From: Glandiceps talaboti
Lineage: Eukaryota; Hemichordata; Enteropneusta; Spengelidae
Direction of reading: 5' to 3'
Assembly (NCBI RefSeq): GCF_964340395.1
Contig: NC_135555.1
Location: 25,424,725 to 25,488,724 of the forward strand
DNA: 64,000 nt
The position numbers were made by a program, and so were the translations under genes. Shown in pieces: positions 1-12,656 of the stretch. The number at the start of each line of letters is the position of its first letter. The first letter of the stretch is position 1. The notes beneath the pieces are model-generated. The model did no database searches. It was not told the DNA's origin and saw only the letters and a list, made by a program, of their open reading frames with translations.

Positions 1-778
1 ATATAATATCTTATACAGTGGTTTACTTGGCTCTGATGTTGCATACACGCATGAATTGAGATTAAATATCCAATGTGCACTAAAAAGAATTGAACAAAAG
101 TTTATGACCATTGGGCCATCAAAAGTCTGAAAGTCTTGAAATGTTTTGCTCTTTATTCAGGATTTTTTGGAACCAAATTAAACTTCAGGAGAAGTCATTT
201 ACCATGTGCACATCCGCACAATTGTTTCAATTCTGGTATTTTATTATGTCTATGGTTTGATATTTTATGCTTCTAAATGGCCTCCTACACTGTCTTATTT
301 TCATTTTTTTCACCTTTGCAGTTGTCTCCTTCCAATGCATCATTGTACCATATGATTTTATATCTTCACATGACATTCACAAGCCATTAGCGGTCCAAGT
401 GCAACAAACCCGCGGGCTTGCCTGGCGAAAACGGGTGTCATAAAAGTTGTTTGCATCTCTAAAGCTGTTTGTAGCGTTACTTATAATAGCCTAATAAATT
501 GATAACAACTGATATAAGACGGAGATAAGGTTTGCCTCAATTGCAGTCCATGCAGACGGCCGAATAGAGGTTTTACAGCTGTTTACTTGTGTTATGTAAG
601 AGCCCATCATCACATGTGTAAATATTGGTACTCTTTGATAACAAGTCAACTTGCTTGGGTAATGGCTTGTCCCAGTAATGACTGTAGTGTAGGTGACAGA
701 AGGGGTGGCTAAAATAATGCTTATTGGCGGGGCTTAACATTTTTTGAGAAGAGAGGGTCAGAGGAACTACACAGTTTG
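1..778 (+). repeat. Edge copy of hAT-like dispersed element (copy 1)
   Basis: Bases 1-370 and 680-780 match 59,987-60,520 in direct orientation (same order, few substitutions). The second copy lies inside a complete element with terminal inverted repeats (59,378-60,895), so this is a truncated sister copy cut by the window edge. Copy 1 carries about 310 extra bases (about 370-680) and lacks a 58-base stretch present in copy 2 (60,211-60,268). That stretch is flanked by the same short word (gcataat), as expected for a microhomology deletion. A pearl-like element has inserted at its right side (781). Confidence 0.7.
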
Positions 779-780
779 TT

Positions 781-1326
781 AGTCCCCACGGACGAAGTCC
801 GGAACGGGGACTTATGGATTGGGTTCCGTCTGTCCCTCCGTCCGTCCGTGCATCCGTCCGTCCGTCCGTCCGTCCGTCCGTCCGCAGCTGTTTCTTGGAG
901 ATGCCTGAACCGATTTTTTTCAAACTTGGTACAGGGGCAACATACTATGGCATACATATGCACGTCAATTTGTTTAATGATACGATCCAATATGGCTGCC
1001 TAGCAACCATTTTGTTTGCGAATTTTCCCTGTCTAAAGCCATAACTCAGACATGCTTGAACAGATCTCATTCAAAGTTGGTATTAGGACAGTGTTCTATG
1101 ACATACATGTGTATATCCATTTTCGTCGTTATACGATCCAATATGGCTGCCTGGCAGCCATTTTGTTTGTGAATTTTCCATGTCCAAAGCCATAACTCAG
1201 ACATGCTTAAACAGATCTCATTCAAAGTTGGTATTAGGACAGTGTTCTATGACATACATGTGCATATCCATTTTCGTTGTGATACGATCCAATATGGCTG
1301 CCTGGCAGCCATTTTGTTTGCACCCC
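781..1326 (+). mobile_element. Pearl-like (Helitron-like) element, family A, copy 1
   Basis: It starts with a hairpin (AGTCCCC ... GGGGACT), followed by a (TCCG)n microsatellite (about 836-892) and a head containing 'accgatttttttcaaact'. After that come about two copies of a 151-bp core unit (starting near 1,030 and 1,181) with a conserved 'gatacgatccaatatggc' segment. The same order recurs at 6,531 and, inverted, at 43,708-45,640 and 46,665-47,250. Hairpin, (ACGG)n-class microsatellite and ~150-bp tandem core match the layout of bivalve 'pearl' elements as I know them. The apparent ORFs here only translate the repeat. Confidence 0.75.
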
Positions 1327-1837
1327 TTCTACATAATCAGCCAGTCCGCAATACCCTTATTTGCATACAATCTATCCTCCAGATAGTGACCGTTACACTT
1401 TGAATGGCTGCTCACGGGCCTTATTTTTCGGTATTTTCAACTTGCCGTAACTTTCACTAGAGTCCCCCATTTTAGATACTGAAAACGCCTAAACCTCAAC
1501 TGACATCTCTTCTTTCCTGCCAGCAAAATAAATTTTGGCATTACATTTTGGAATACTGATTTTCCGACGAATTCGGGACGCATACTTTCGACCCGGTTTT
1601 TCGCTCATAGTTTCCTCAATACGGACCGGAAAGTTTACAAATTTCACAAAAAGGTGGATTTTTATGTATTTTAAATAACCATGGCAAGTAAATTTAGTAG
1701 GATCGTTGTGTAACGGTCTGGACCGTTCAAGAATTTTCAGTAGAAAACAGCTGATTTGACCCGAAAGTTGACGCTGGCCTTGTTTGATCGGGCAATTTTC
1801 CACAGCCAGCAGCAACGCGGGAGTTCTTGGTATTCAC
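1327..1837. other. No recognisable feature
   Basis: I see no convincing exon, RNA gene or repeat here. A 108-codon minus-strand ORF (1,489-1,815) has no recognisable motif and no supporting splice context. Confidence 0.5.
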
Positions 1838-2651
1838 TAAAATCATACTTCAGACCCAATATAAAACTTTGATGTTTTCAGATAACATGTAACTTGTGAT
1901 TAATTCTATATTGTCGTGCAATTTGGAGTGACAGTGAACTAGAATGAAGACAACTTGTGTAAGCAAGGCAAGGCATGCCTAGGCCATAGAGGCGTGCAGG
2001 TGAAGTTAAGAGCAGTACGTACAGTGAATCGACCAAACTTTGTTTATTGGCCGACAGTTTACATGTAAACACAGATAACTAGTGTTAGTTATCTGTGATG
2101 TAAACGACATGAACATGTCTTGCCATTTCCAAAATGCAAATATTTGGCAAGTAAAAATAATTAAAATAATTACAACTTTAATTTGGCTTCAGACTTTGCA
2201 TTATGTTTTGCGTATCTTTCCCCGTTTTACATGTAAATCCGAAAAGGTTCTCTCTAGTCATGTCAGTGATCATACCGGGGCTGCTTTGAGTACGAGCGAG
2301 GTGAAGCATGTTGAGGTATTTTGTTGAGAATTATAAATATTGCGAAATGTCAAGTACAAGGTTTAAATACAATGGAATGATGAAAAAAAATTGGCCGAGT
2401 CTGCTGACAGGTGCCGGTCACAAGACTCTCCGTAAATTTAAATATTAGATGATGTTATATTGTCTACTACAAGTTGAATGTTGTTGACAATTAAGCTTAT
2501 GGACAGTGTTTTTGGTAAATTTGTTAGAAAATTGAAATTCGAATTGCCTCAAAATTATTTTAGATCCCTAGTTTATTTCATTCATTATTAAAATTTTCCA
2601 GGGTTAAAGCTGTAAGACACTGGAATTATTTATAGCCAACCTCAAAAATCC

Positions 2652-2709
<58 letters not shown>

Positions 2710-2935
2710 CGCGCGCATTTCCCAGTCATTATTTTTCTGAGATTTTGTGTAATTTTCATAACAGTAAATTTTTTTATAAAATGGTGACTATGGTATAAAA
2801 GTACAATACATTACCAACTTTCTGTGTAAAATGTGTTTTATAGTGAGACATCATATGAAACCACTAACCACTTTATTACATCGCTACCAAAATAAAAACT
2901 AAAAAGAACAGCGGAGCTATTCTGACCGATAGGTC
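1838..2935 (+). repeat. Arm A of a 1.1-kb inverted duplication
   Basis: Read forward, this segment matches the reverse complement of 33,170-34,660 almost throughout. Shared landmarks are the Met-rich stretch around 2,100-2,330, the 'ctgctgacaggtgccggtc' stretch near 2,400 and the 'agcggagctattctgaccga' end near 2,912. The other arm carries about 480 extra bases (33,630-34,110), and this arm carries a (GT)n(GC)n expansion that the other lacks. It may be a transposon or a duplicated gene fragment; I found no coding signature. Confidence 0.75.
2654..2717 (+). repeat. (GT)n(GC)n microsatellite
   Basis: About 30 GT dinucleotides followed by about 8 GC dinucleotides. Alternating purine-pyrimidine tracts of this kind can adopt Z-DNA. 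Confidence 0.95.
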
Positions 2936-4640
2936 TCTTGTAAATATTACAAGCCATCAAAGACAAAAACATGAGACTTATTACTCTGCCATTTTGAGGA
3001 CATTTTATATTTGGTGTTAGTTAATTAAATCACTTGATGGACAGTGAGTTATCAATCATGTAATAAATCAGAGATAGTAAAAGTACCAGGTCAATTACTA
3101 TCTACAAATTCTAGCCTATAGCTGTTTTTTCATTCATTCTCTATTGCTAATTTTTTTTCAAATAAATATCTGGGCTTTACTGGCCCACAGTTTATATGGG
3201 GTCACTTGGCCTGTTTCACTTTTGTCAGTGTGGTGTGCCCTGGGGGTGTGCCTGTAATGAATGATTACTTGTAAATGACTTTCAGACAAAGAAATATCCA
3301 TTCCTGGACAGCTACAACTTGTTTAGTGCCACAGTGTTAAAACTGACCAGGCAAGTTGGAAGTAAATAATATACAAATAGGAAAATAATAAATGGATAAA
3401 ATGAGGAAGTATTTGTTGCTTCGCTGAACTTCAGAAAGAAAAGAATGGTTTTCTTTATTATCATAAGTTATTGTTATGATTATGATTATCAGATATTGAT
3501 AGTCTAAGAGTATCTGACAGTAATAATCTGCAAAATGATAACTGCTCTTTTTGAGGTCAACTGAAATGAGTGTCTATTTGTTTAAAAGTCTAATAAGTGT
3601 TTCTTGGTTTCACTGTGCAATGTTCAAGAGATGGAAATAGAATTTAGAAATGGTTCGTTACACTGAGTTACGTTGTTGTGCGAATTAAGTGTATGATTAA
3701 TTGATGGTGAAAATATGGTTATTGAGTTTTGCTCTTATAACTGTCATAACGCGACCGAATAATATTATTATGAAATTTAAGGGTTTTTTTTGTGTTCCCC
3801 AGTTTGCCTATGCCCCCCACTGTACACCACACGTACATCAACAAATTACACACTGTGCAGGGATGCTTTATTTTTTGATACATTGTATTCTATAACTTAT
3901 CAGTTGAATAAGTGACCTCTCATATCATAAAATACTATAAATTGCATTTCTACTTTTTGCATTTTGTTTCTATTGATGTGATAAAATTGTGGTTGGTATG
4001 TAACACCACTAAAGATAAAAATCAAACCTTTTTTTTCTCCTGCGAAACAAACCTGTTATTAGTGAATAATGTACATGATATCATAGAGATGCAATACTGA
4101 ATCATGTTAACATACATTTATAGTTCAAATCTGATGGTTTATCTTTGTCACCCATTGAATTTATTGTAAAACAAATAGTACTGTTATGAAATGTGAAAAT
4201 CAAATGAAAACACCAGTGAAAGAAAGAAATATGCAGCCATCTTTACAGGAACTGGACAGCTATGATGAAAAATTCTACTCAACATGCATCTGCCATCTGG
4301 TTTCTCAGACTTCAACTGACTTTGATAAAATTTGGTGAATTTTGACACTACCACAAATAAAATAAATTGTTTCCATCAATGTATCTACCGTAGGAAAGCC
4401 TATGATACAACATCTTTGCCTTGGTGGCAGTGGAATGACAAAGAACTCTCAAACTTTGAGTACCGGTAGTATTTTTCGGCGATTGCCACATTGGATGCAA
4501 TGTTTTGCCTGCGATAAACTATGTAAAATGTGCGAAGTTGACTTAGAAGCAACGGTAACTAAGGTGGGCATGGCTACAGTGCTCAGGATGATCGGTCAAT
4601 TAACTCTCCATTCATGTCGGGCAAATTCCCCAGTCATGTA
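2936..4640. other. No recognisable gene
   Basis: AT-rich intergenic or intronic sequence. Short ORFs (3,701-3,895, 3,912-4,100, 4,402-4,641) show no known motif. An exon-like stretch at 3,286-3,353 was considered and set aside. Confidence 0.5.
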
Positions 4641-4641
4641 A

Positions 4642-5468
4642 ATCTGTAGAACCACTTCTGAAGAAGTCAGGACTTGACAGTTATAGTTTTAAAAAACAAC
4701 TATAGACCTGTTTTTAATTTGGCATATATTTCCAAGCTGATCGAAAAACAACATTGATTCAAATTAATTCATACATGTGTTAAATGATCTGTATGCCAAG
4801 TGTCAGTCTGCCAACCAGGAGGGTCACAGAACAGAAACTGTACTCCTTCCAGTGTAGAATGACAATCTGTATGCCAAGTGTCATTCTGCCAACCAGGAGG
4901 GTCACAGAACAGAAACTGTTCTCCTTCCAGTGTAGAATGACAATCTGTATGCCAAGTGTCAGTCTGCCAACCAGGAGGGTCACAGAACAGAAACTGTACT
5001 CCTTCCAGTGTAGAATGATGTATTGTGTTCTCTCACAATGATCTTGTTCTTGTACTACTTGATCTTTCTGCTGCTTTCGACACCATTTACCATGCTATTT
5101 TATTGCATACATGTAGATTGCATGGTGTTTCATTAGAGTGGATTTGCTTTTATTTGCAGGGAAGAACACAGCAAATGTGTGTTGGGTCGGTGGTGTTTAG
5201 AACATTGTGGTGTGCCTCACGGCTCTTTGTTCTTGGACCAGTGTTATTCAATTTTTACATGGCACCTCTTGACGACATCATACATGTAATTCACCATGGT
5301 TTAAATTATATGTTGTATGCTGATGATTCCCAGCTGAATATCGCTTGTACCCGTGATTGCACTCCCAGAGAAAATGTGTTGAGGAAATTCAACAGTGGAT
5401 GGCATGATAACATGCTGACACTAAATGATGGTAAAATTGAGGTGGTGAGGTTCTCCTCGAAGTTATGT
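4642..5468 (+). pseudogene. CR1/L2-type LINE reverse transcriptase fragment
   Basis: A broken non-LTR retrotransposon reverse transcriptase. At 4,640-4,760 the translation gives a 'P-L-L-K-K-S-G-L-D' lead followed by NNYRPVFNLAYISKLIEK, the usual RT entry motif of CR1/L2-like LINEs. A 78-bp tandem expansion interrupts it (4,783-5,022). After that, 5,025-5,460 gives LVLLDLSAAFDT (metal-binding Asp in box A), a degraded GxxxGS..GPVLFNFYMAPL and YMLYADDSQL (the catalytic YADD). The 5' endonuclease and the 3' end are missing, and the reading frame ends in the 26-bp repeat at 5,470. I infer a dead 5'-truncated copy. Confidence 0.85.
4783..5022 (+). repeat. 78-bp tandem repeat, 3 copies
   Basis: The word 'ctgtatgccaagtgtca' recurs at 4,789, 4,867 and 4,945, a 78-bp period. 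Because 78 is a multiple of three, the array stays open in several frames and produces repetitive spurious ORFs on both strands. It sits inside the LINE fragment, so it expanded after that insertion. Confidence 0.9.
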
Positions 5469-5469
5469 T

Positions 5470-5692
5470 TTTGGGCCCACCACACACTTGTGATTTGTGG
5501 GCCCACCACACACTTGTGATTTGTGGGCCCAGTACACACTTGTGATTTGTGGGCCTACCACACACTTGTGATTTGTGGGCCTACCACACACTTGTGATTT
5601 GTGGGCCCACCACACACTTGTGATTTGTGGGCCCACCACACACTTTTGATTTGTGGGCCTACCACACTCTTGTGATTTGCAGGTTGGGGGAA
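5470..5692 (+). repeat. 26-bp minisatellite, about 8 copies
   Basis: The unit is 'cacttgtgatttgtgggccc' plus six bases. The last copies are diverged (ttttgattt, tcttgtgatttgc). It terminates the upstream RT fragment. Confidence 0.9.
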
Positions 5693-5789
5693 GTCAGTGT
5701 TTATTCTTCTCCAGCAGTTTAATGACCTTTGTGTCATTCTGGATGCATGACCACTCATATTATGAGTCTATAAACATCTTTGAATTGTT

Positions 5790-6482
5790 TGCTCTGTAGT
5801 GCATATTAGGCAAAATTTGTAATCTTCTCGATCAGAGTTCAACAGAAAAATTGGTTGATGCATTTGGCTTGACTGTGGCAACAGGCAATCTACCGGATTA
5901 CATACCAATAGGGAATGATGATAATTTACCAATCAAACCCCGACACACAAATCATGTGACACAACTGTTAATGAATACGGCAGATTTCTATTAGAAATGT
6001 GTAAATGTACAGATATGGTCATTGCAAATGGTAAATTGTTTAAAGACCATCGCAGTGGAGGTTTTACATTTATTACAGAACAAGGCAGTCGTGTAGTAGA
6101 TTATGTTCTGTTGTCATGTGACACTATAGCTCTAATGACAGATCTTTATGTAGGCTGGTAATAGGACTGTATCTGATCACCAACCTGTTGTCTTTAATTT
6201 GCCACTACCAATCAAATTAAAGACGAGAAGGCCAAACATCGAAAATGCAACTGTCCCAGAAACTTCACCAACACTCAGCTACACTGGTAATGGGACAACA
6301 AGTGGCGAGAAGCAAAGACTAAAACAAAATCAGCACTAAAGATACATAAACATAAATACTCACTCAATGTACTGACACATTTAACTACTTTAAAGATGGA
6401 AAACAGAAAGAATTAGCGGCGCCGATTCTGCAAATGACACTAATTCTAAACTTTTTTGGTCTTTGTTGAGACCATTTAAACT
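5790..6482 (+). pseudogene. LINE endonuclease-to-linker fragment
   Basis: The translation changes frame but shows apurinic endonuclease features: NEYGRFLLEMCKCTDMVIAN, then an FTFITEQGSRVVDYVLLS segment and a SDHQPVVFNL motif (the catalytic Ser-Asp-His). A linker ends with NSKLFWSLLRP (about 6,440), like the pre-RT region of the LINE at 52,250. The segment order matches the endonuclease of the 47.7-54.9 kb LINE (VVDYVFNS, SDHLPFIF). Frameshifts near 5,955 and 6,160 show that it is dead. Confidence 0.75.
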
Positions 6483-6497
6483 GTGAGCATAATTTGA

Positions 6498-6525
6498 ATG
6501 TGTGTGTGTGTGTGTGTGTGTGTGT
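6498..6525 (+). repeat. (TG)n microsatellite
   Basis: About 14 TG units immediately before the pearl-like element at 6,531. Confidence 0.9.
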
Positions 6526-6530
6526 TCATT

Positions 6531-7821
6531 AGTCCCCGCCAGACGAAGTCCGGGACGGGGACTTATGGATTGGGTTCCGTCTGTTCGTGCATGCGTGAGT
6601 CCGTCCGTCCGTCCGTCCGTCCGTCCGTCCGTCCGCAGCCGTTTCTTGGCGATGCCTGGACCGATTTTTTTCAAACTTGGTACAGGGGCAACATACAATG
6701 GCATACATATGCACGTCAATTCGTTTTCATGATACGATCCAATATGGCCGCCTAGCAGCCATTTTGTTTGCAAATTTTCCCTGTCTAAAGCCATAACTCA
6801 GACATGCTTGAACAGATCTCATTCAAAGTTGGTATTAGGACAGTGTTCTATGACATACATGTGCATATTCATTGTTGTCATGATACGATCCAATATGGCC
6901 GCCAAGCAGCCATTTTGTTTGTGAATTTTCCATGTCCAAAGCCATAACTCAGACATGCTTGAACAGATCTCATTCAAAGTTGGTGGTAGGACAGTGTTCT
7001 ATGACATACATGTGCATATTCATTGTTGTCATGATACGATCCAATATGGCCGCCAAGCAGCCATTTTGTTTGCGAATTTTCCATGTCCAAAGCCATAACT
7101 CAGACATGCTTGAACATATCTCATTCAAAGTTGGTATTAGGACAGTGTTCTATGACATACATGTGCATATTCATTGTTGTCATGATACGATCCAATATGG
7201 CCGCCTAGCAGCCATTTTGTTTGTGAATTTTCCATGTCCAAAGCCATAACTCAGACATGCTTGAACATATCTCATTCAAAGTTGGTATTAGGACAGTGTT
7301 TTATGACATACATGTGCATATCCATTTTCATCATGATACGATCCAATATGGCTGCCTGGCAGCCATTTTGTTTGCAAATTTTCCATGTCCAAAGCCATAA
7401 CTCAGACATGCTTGAACAGATCTCATTCAAAGTTGGTATTGGGACAGTGTTCTATGACATACATGTGCATATTGATTGTTGTTGTGATACGATCCAATAT
7501 GGCCGCCAGGCAGCCATTTTGTTTGCGATTGTTCTATGTCCAAAGCCATAACTCAGACATGCAAGAACAGATCTCATTCAAAGTTGGTATTGGGACAGTG
7601 TTCTATAACAAACATGTGCATATCCATTTTCGTCGTGATACGATCCCCCATACCCGACCCATCCTTTATTGTTGTAGGCATGTTCCATGTCCAACAAGCA
7701 GACACAACATATCTAAGTCTGTTTGATTTAGGTTCACAGGTGTTGTTGCATGATCAGAGTAGTGATAATTCCTTAAAAAACAATCATAGCGGGGCCTATG
7801 TCATTCTCAATGACTTGTTAC
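6531..7821 (+). mobile_element. Pearl-like element, family A, copy 2 (best copy)
   Basis: Hairpin AGTCCCC...GGGGACT at 6,531-6,562, a (TCCG)n tract at 6,600-6,636, a head with the 'accgatttttttcaaact' motif, then tandem core units. The word 'atgtccaaagccataactca' starts at 6,930, 7,081, 7,232, 7,383 and 7,534, an exact 151-bp period. A distinct right end follows (about 7,650-7,821). This right end is shared, inverted, with 43,688-43,965, which fixes the element boundary near 7,821. ORFs of 105-113 codons here are translations of the repeat. The element lies in the intron just upstream of the first visible PUS1 exon. Confidence 0.8.
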
Positions 7822-7870
7822 TACTGGTTTTAATGTTAATGTGTGACACTGTGTGTCTTCATTATTACAG

Positions 7871-7949
7871 ATGATGTTCTACAGCAAGTTCAAAGTTTGT
7901 TAGATTGCTACAAAGGAACACATAATTTCCATAATTTTACATCAGGAAA
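7871..7949 (+). CDS. PUS1: PUS1 exon a (HNFHNFTS block)
   Basis: Acceptor 'cttcattattacag', donor 'gtaagt'. It enters with two bases of a split codon and reads [16 protein letters not shown] then HNFHNFTSG, the family's conserved segment just before its C-terminal sub-domain. It leaves two bases of a Lys codon. Confidence 0.93.
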
Positions 7950-10900
7950 GTAAGTAAATATTCATCAAATCTGTCACTTAGAAAACATAATATTTGGTTA
8001 TTCACCTCAACAGATGAAGATTAAGGTACGATAATGATGGAAATTAGATGCTGAATTATTTTTTCTTTTCAGTCCTACATTTTATTTTCTGAGCAATTAC
8101 CCTTAAATTTTGACAGGTCAGTATAGTTGTCTCAACTATAACATGAAGTGTATTAAATCAAAAATGATTACGTGAAGTCGTGATGGTTGAATGGTTAGAG
8201 TGACTGACTTGTAATCTGTACATTGCTGGTTGTGAAGTCATGATGGTTGAATGGTTAGAGTGACTGACTTGTAATCTGTACATTGCTGGTTGTGAAGTCA
8301 TGATGGTTGAATGGTTAGAGTGGCTGACTGTACATTGCTGGTTGTGGAGTCATGATGGTTGAATCATTAGAGTGGTTGGCTTGTAATGTGTACATTGCTG
8401 GTTGTGAAGTCATGATGGTTGAATGGTTAGAGTGGCTGACTTGGAATCTATACATTTGTGGGGGTCATGATGGTTGAATGGTTAGAGTGGCCAGCGTGGT
8501 ATCTGTACATTGCTGGTTGTGGCATTATAATGGTTAAATTGTTAGAGTGGCTGACTTGGAATCTGCAGGTTCCAGCCTTGCCATCACCATTTCTTTCTGA
8601 ATGGCTAAAATCCTTTGGCAAGATTTGAACCATACTTACAATGTATGCCACAGTCAACCCAACTTTATGATTGGGGACCTGGAAGGATAGAGGATGGAAT
8701 GTGATATAGCTTTAATACACAAACTGCAATAGATCCCCATCAAGTTTAGAAAATATAAAGGACTGTTGTGCCACTATAGGTCCACACCAGGGGTAATAAT
8801 TGTAAAGTGCTTTGAGTGGGAAAGTGCTATGTAAAACCTAACATTATTTAGTATTTATTACATTTACATGTGTTGCCCCCAAAATATTCCATGATCACAG
8901 AATACTGTAACTTTTGTTATAATTTTGTTGCAGGGCTTTCAATGACCAGAGTGCATACAGGTATATGAAGGAATTGACACTTAGCAGTCCGTTTGTAAGA
9001 AGTAGTCTGGAATTTGTTGTTATTACTATTGTTGGTCAAAGTTTCATGATTCATCAGATCAGAAAAATGATTGGTAAGTACAATCTCTATAGCCATGAAA
9101 GTTGTCAGTATAATCCCATAGATTCTCTATAACCATGAAAGTTGTCAGTATAATCCCATAGATTCTCTATAACCATGAAAGTTGTCAGTATAATCCCATA
9201 GATTCTCTATAACCATGAAAGTTGTCAGTATAATCCCATAGATTGCCTATAGCCATGAAAGTTGTCAGTATAATCCCATTGATTGTCTATAGCCATGAAA
9301 GTTATCAGTATAATCCCATAGATTCTCTATAGCCATGAAAGTTATCAGTATAATCCCATAGATTGTCTATAACCATGAAAGTTGTCAGTATAATCCCATT
9401 GATTGTCTATAGCCATGAAAGTTGTCAGTATAATCCCATAGATTGTCTATACCCATGAAAGTTATCAGTATAATCCCATAGATTGTCTATAGCCATGCAA
9501 GTTGTCAGTATAATCCCATATATTCTCTATAACCATGAAAGTTATCAGTATAATCCCATAGATTGTCTATAGCCATGAAAGTTGTCAGTATAATCCCATA
9601 GATTCTCTATAACCATGAAAGTTGTCAGTATAATCCCATAGATTCTCTATAACCATGAAAGTTGTCAGTATAATCCCATAGATTCTCTATAACCATGAAA
9701 GTTGTCAGTATAATCCCATAGATTCTCTATAACCATGAAAGTTGTCAGTATAATCCCATAGATTGTCTATAACCATGAAAGTTGTCAGTATAATCCCATA
9801 GATTGTCTATAGCCATGAAAGTTGTCAGTATAATCCCATAGATTGTCTATAGCCATGAAAGTTGTCAGTATAATCCCATAGATTGTCTATAGCCATGAAA
9901 GTTGTCAGTATAATCCCATAGATTGTCTATAACCATGAAAGTTGTCAGTATAATCCCATAGATTGTCTATAGCCATGAAAGTTGTCAGTATAATCCCATA
10001 GATGTCTATAGCCATGAAGGTTGTCAGTATAATCCCATAGATTGTCTATAACCATGAAAGTTGTCAGTATAATCCCATAGATTGTCTATAACCATGAAAG
10101 TTGTCAGTATAATCCCATAGATTGTCTATAACCATGAAAGTTGTCAGTATAATCCCATAGATTGTCTATAGCCATGAAAGTTGTCAGTATAATCCCATAG
10201 ATTGTCTATAACCATGAGAGTTGTCAGTATAATCCCATAGATTGTCTATAGCCATGAAAGTTGTCAGTATAATCCCATAGATTGTCTATAGCCATGAAAG
10301 TTGTCAGTATAATCCCATAGATTGTCTATAGCCATGAAAGTTGTCAGTATAATCCCATAGATTGTCTATAGCCATGAAAGTTGTCAGTATAATCCCATAG
10401 ATTGTCTATAACCATGAAAGTTGTCAGTATAATCCCATAGATTGTCTATAGCCATGAAAGTTGTCAGTATAATCCCATAGATTGTCTATAGCCATGAAAG
10501 TTGTCAGTATAATCCCATAGATTGTCTATAGCCATGAAAGTTGTCAGTATAATCCCATAGATTGTCTATAGCCATGAAAGTTGTCAGTATAATCCCATAG
10601 ATTGTCTATAACCATGAAAGTTGTCAGTATAATCCGATAGATTGTCTATAACCATGAAAGTTGTCAGTATAATCCGATAGATTGTCTATAGCCATGAAAG
10701 TTGTCAGTATAATCCCATAGATTGTCTATAGCCATGAAAGTTGTCAGTATAATCCCATAGATTGTCTATAGCCATGAAAGTTGTCAGTATAATCCCATAG
10801 ATTGTCTATAACCATGAAAGTTGTCAGTATAATCCCATAGATTGTCTATAACCATGAAAGTTGTCAGTATAATCCCATAGATTGTCTATAACCATGAAAG

Positions 10901-12579
10901 TTGTCAGTATAATCCCATAGATTGTCTATAGCCATGAAAGTTGTCAGTATAATCCCATAGATTGTCTATAGCCATGAGAGTTGTCAGTATAATCCCATAG
11001 ATTGTCTATAGCCATGAAAGTTGTCAGTATAATCCCATAGATTGTCTATAGCCATGAAAGTTGTCAGTATAATCCCATAGATTGTCTATAGCCATGAAAG
11101 TTGTCAGTATAATCCCATAGATTGTCTATAGCCATGAAAGTTGTCAGTATAATCCCATAGATTGTCTATAACCATGAAAGTTGTCAGTATAATCCCATAG
11201 ATTGTCTATAGCCATGAAAGTTGTCAGTATAATCCCATAGATTGTCTATAGCCATGAAAGTTGTCAGTATAATCCCATAGATTGTCTATAGCCATGAAAG
11301 TTGTCAGTATAATCCCATAGATTGTCTATAGCCATGAAAGTTGTCAGTATAATCCCATAGATTGTCTATAGCCATGAAAGTTGTCAGTATAATCCGATAG
11401 ATTGTCTATAGCCATGAAAGTTGTCAGTATAATCCGATAGATTGTCTATAGCCATGAAAGTTGTCAGTATAATCCCATAGATTGTCTATAGCCATGACAG
11501 TTGTCAGTATAATCCCATAGATTGTCTATAGCCATGAAAGTTGTCAGTATAATCTGATAGATTGTCTATAACCATGAAAGTTGTCAGTATACTCCTATGG
11601 GTTGTCTATAGCCATGAAAGTTGTCAGTATAATCCCATAGATTGTCTATAGCCATGAAAGTTGTCAGTATAATCTGATAGATTGTCTATAACCATGAAAG
11701 TTGTCAGTATACTCCTATGGGTTGTCTATAACCATGAAAGTTGTCAGTATACTCCTATGGGTTATCTATAAATAATGATTTTTTTTTTGTTCACTACATA
11801 TATGTCTGTATAGAGTATAAAAGTTATATGAGCACCAAAAGTAATGTATGCGTTTATTTATCTGGTTCTGTATTATCTATAGACATGATCTAAAAGCAAT
11901 TAGCCATACATAATTTATTTACCACATAACTTAAAAATGTTAATATAGAGACAACATTCAAGTGTCTACCCCCATATTGCCAGGTTTAAACTTTCTTTTG
12001 CGACATTGACCTTTGACCTTGACTCTGATCTTCTGGTTCATTTATCAATATTCAGCAATTTCCTGCATTATCAGACACTTTATAGTATTTATTTGTTGGC
12101 ACAATTTTTAACAACTATTGTCTCCATTCAGTCACATAAAAGTAAAGTATTTGAGGGTGATGTGTCTTCTAAGAATACTTGTCTTTTCATCAATCAACCA
12201 AAGATAAAGTCACTAAAAATTGTTCAGTTATTCATAAAAAGACATTGCACCTGTTGATAATTATTGGTCGATTTTTCTCTACATATAGTGTATTGAAATG
12301 TGTAAATCAGGAGTGAAAACCAGGTTTTGAATCTGTTGCCATGGTTTAATTCATTTGACTTGCCTCTGTACCTATATATGGTAGTGTTGATTAAATATTT
12401 GACATTGAGGCATAAGCTATGCATCACAGTGGTAACCATGCCATTTGTGTAATGAATTATTACGTTTTGTGTGCAAATTCAAAGTAATCTCCTTGATAGG
12501 TTTGTACGCACCATAAAGTTCAAATTCATAATGGCTTTTTAGCAACTGAACTGAGGTTCAGTTGTGCTATAGGGATCAC

Positions 12580-12656
<77 letters not shown>

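Noticed and set aside
573-1044. ORFs rich in Arg-Thr-Asp-Gly or Ser-Val-Arg-Pro repeats on both strands
   Set aside because: They translate the (TCCG)n microsatellite and the pearl-like head; the same occurs at 6,390-6,794.
3286-3353. Exon-like segment reading TKKYPFLDSYNLFSATVL after an AG
   Set aside because: The polypyrimidine tract is weak and the sequence matches no PUS1 block or family I know.
1-7870. Upstream PUS1 exons (ARTDKGV-type catalytic loop, CDARTY block)
   Set aside because: I looked for these words in the three + frames and did not see them; the first visible exon is at 7,871.
8519-8590. A functional tRNA gene
   Set aside because: Box-like words exist but stems are poorly paired and a SINE tail follows.
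9078-11768. Regular 40-bp repeats considered as a CRISPR-like array
   Set aside because: There are no unique spacers; the repeats are directly tandem, in a eukaryotic intron.
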